Origin: Candidatus Sumerlaeota bacterium
GTDB lineage: Bacteria; Sumerlaeota; T1SED10-198M
DNA length: 5,006 bases
Assembly (NCBI GenBank): GCA_003554345.1
Contig: PWGE01000447.1
Span: 1 to 5,006, forward strand
Direction of reading: 5' to 3'
The position numbers and the translations under genes are program-made. Every line of letters starts with the position of its first letter. Positions within the stretch are counted from its first letter, which is position 1. Below are positions 4,942 to 5,006 of this stretch, one piece after another. A model generated the notes under the pieces. It did not search any database and was not told where the DNA came from. It worked only from the letters and a program-made list of their open reading frames with translations.

Positions 4942-5006
4942 CTCCTCTGAAAATAAAACTCTGAAAAGATGTTTTACATCGATGATACGGGGATGAAACC
5001 AGGATA
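4942..5006. repeat. 65-base direct repeat, copy 2 (runs to the window edge)
   Basis: This copy has the same length and register as copy 1, beginning CTCCTCTGAAAATA and ending ATGAAACCAGGATA at the last base of the window. The repeat may therefore extend further. Together with copy 1 it defines a 203-base offset, and the palindrome and the degenerate core lie between the two copies. Confidence 0.85.

Larger units (their letters stand above)
4681..5006. other. Gene-free region with dispersed repeats
   Basis: No convincing gene lies here on either strand: the reading frames are short, start poorly and lack ribosome-binding sites. Just after the operon a weak CTTTA/TAAAG inverted repeat (4684-4688 with 4702-4706) is followed by a short T-run, too weak to call as a terminator. 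The rest is occupied by two long direct repeats, a degenerate copy of their core and a palindrome, each listed separately. Confidence 0.6.

Noticed and set aside
4820-4998. An open + strand frame through the degenerate repeat, palindrome and copy 2
   Set aside because: It lacks a plausible start early in the frame and any ribosome-binding site; the only ATGs are late. It is probably open by chance across repeat DNA.
4739-5006. CRISPR array
   Set aside because: There are only two long, imperfect copies 203 bases apart with no regular short spacers, and no cas gene is nearby.

Overview
The window comes from a bacterial chromosome of moderate, slightly AT-rich composition. Several genes have strong Shine-Dalgarno sites (AAGGAGGAGG, AAAGGAGGG, AAGGAGG). 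The start of the window lies inside a large leucine-rich-repeat protein whose C-terminal beta-rich domain recurs in secreted proteins associated with lamin-tail or CotH domains. These traits fit an anaerobic Firmicutes/Clostridia-like bacterium or a spirochaete-like one better than a proteobacterium, but the window holds no marker that settles the taxonomy.

Region 1 (1-1024) holds the 3' end of the LRR-type protein on the + strand, cut by the window edge, and then a 169-base convergent spacer with nested inverted repeats but no clear terminator. Region 2 (1025-2925) is a divergent pair. A small FMN-dependent nitroreductase-family protein lies on the - strand and a 12-TM MFS drug/H+-antiporter-like efflux protein on the + strand. 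They are separated by a 200-base intergenic region with a consensus extended -10 promoter for the nitroreductase and a perfect 6-bp inverted repeat that could be an operator. A detoxification and export pairing is plausible but not proven.

Region 3 (3015-4680) is the most interesting part. It is a compact three-gene operon of an ECF-type sigma factor, a single-pass membrane anti-sigma factor with a Cys/His zinc-finger signature (C4, H30, C34, C37), and an exported, extremely charged helical/coiled-coil protein. The first two genes overlap in an ATGA and the third follows after 22 bases. The layout resembles envelope-stress or metal-sensing modules in which an exported helical protein acts on a membrane anti-sigma (CnrYXH-like, or CpxP/Spy-type partners). 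The exported protein itself matches no family I can name. The sigma gene has a good sigma70-type promoter so close to the ATG that the mRNA could be nearly leaderless.

Region 4 (4681-5006) has no convincing gene. It carries two 65-base direct repeats with 59 of 65 identical positions, a degenerate third copy of the repeat core between them, and a perfect 9-bp palindrome just before the second copy. It looks like the edge of an intergenic repeat family that continues past the window.
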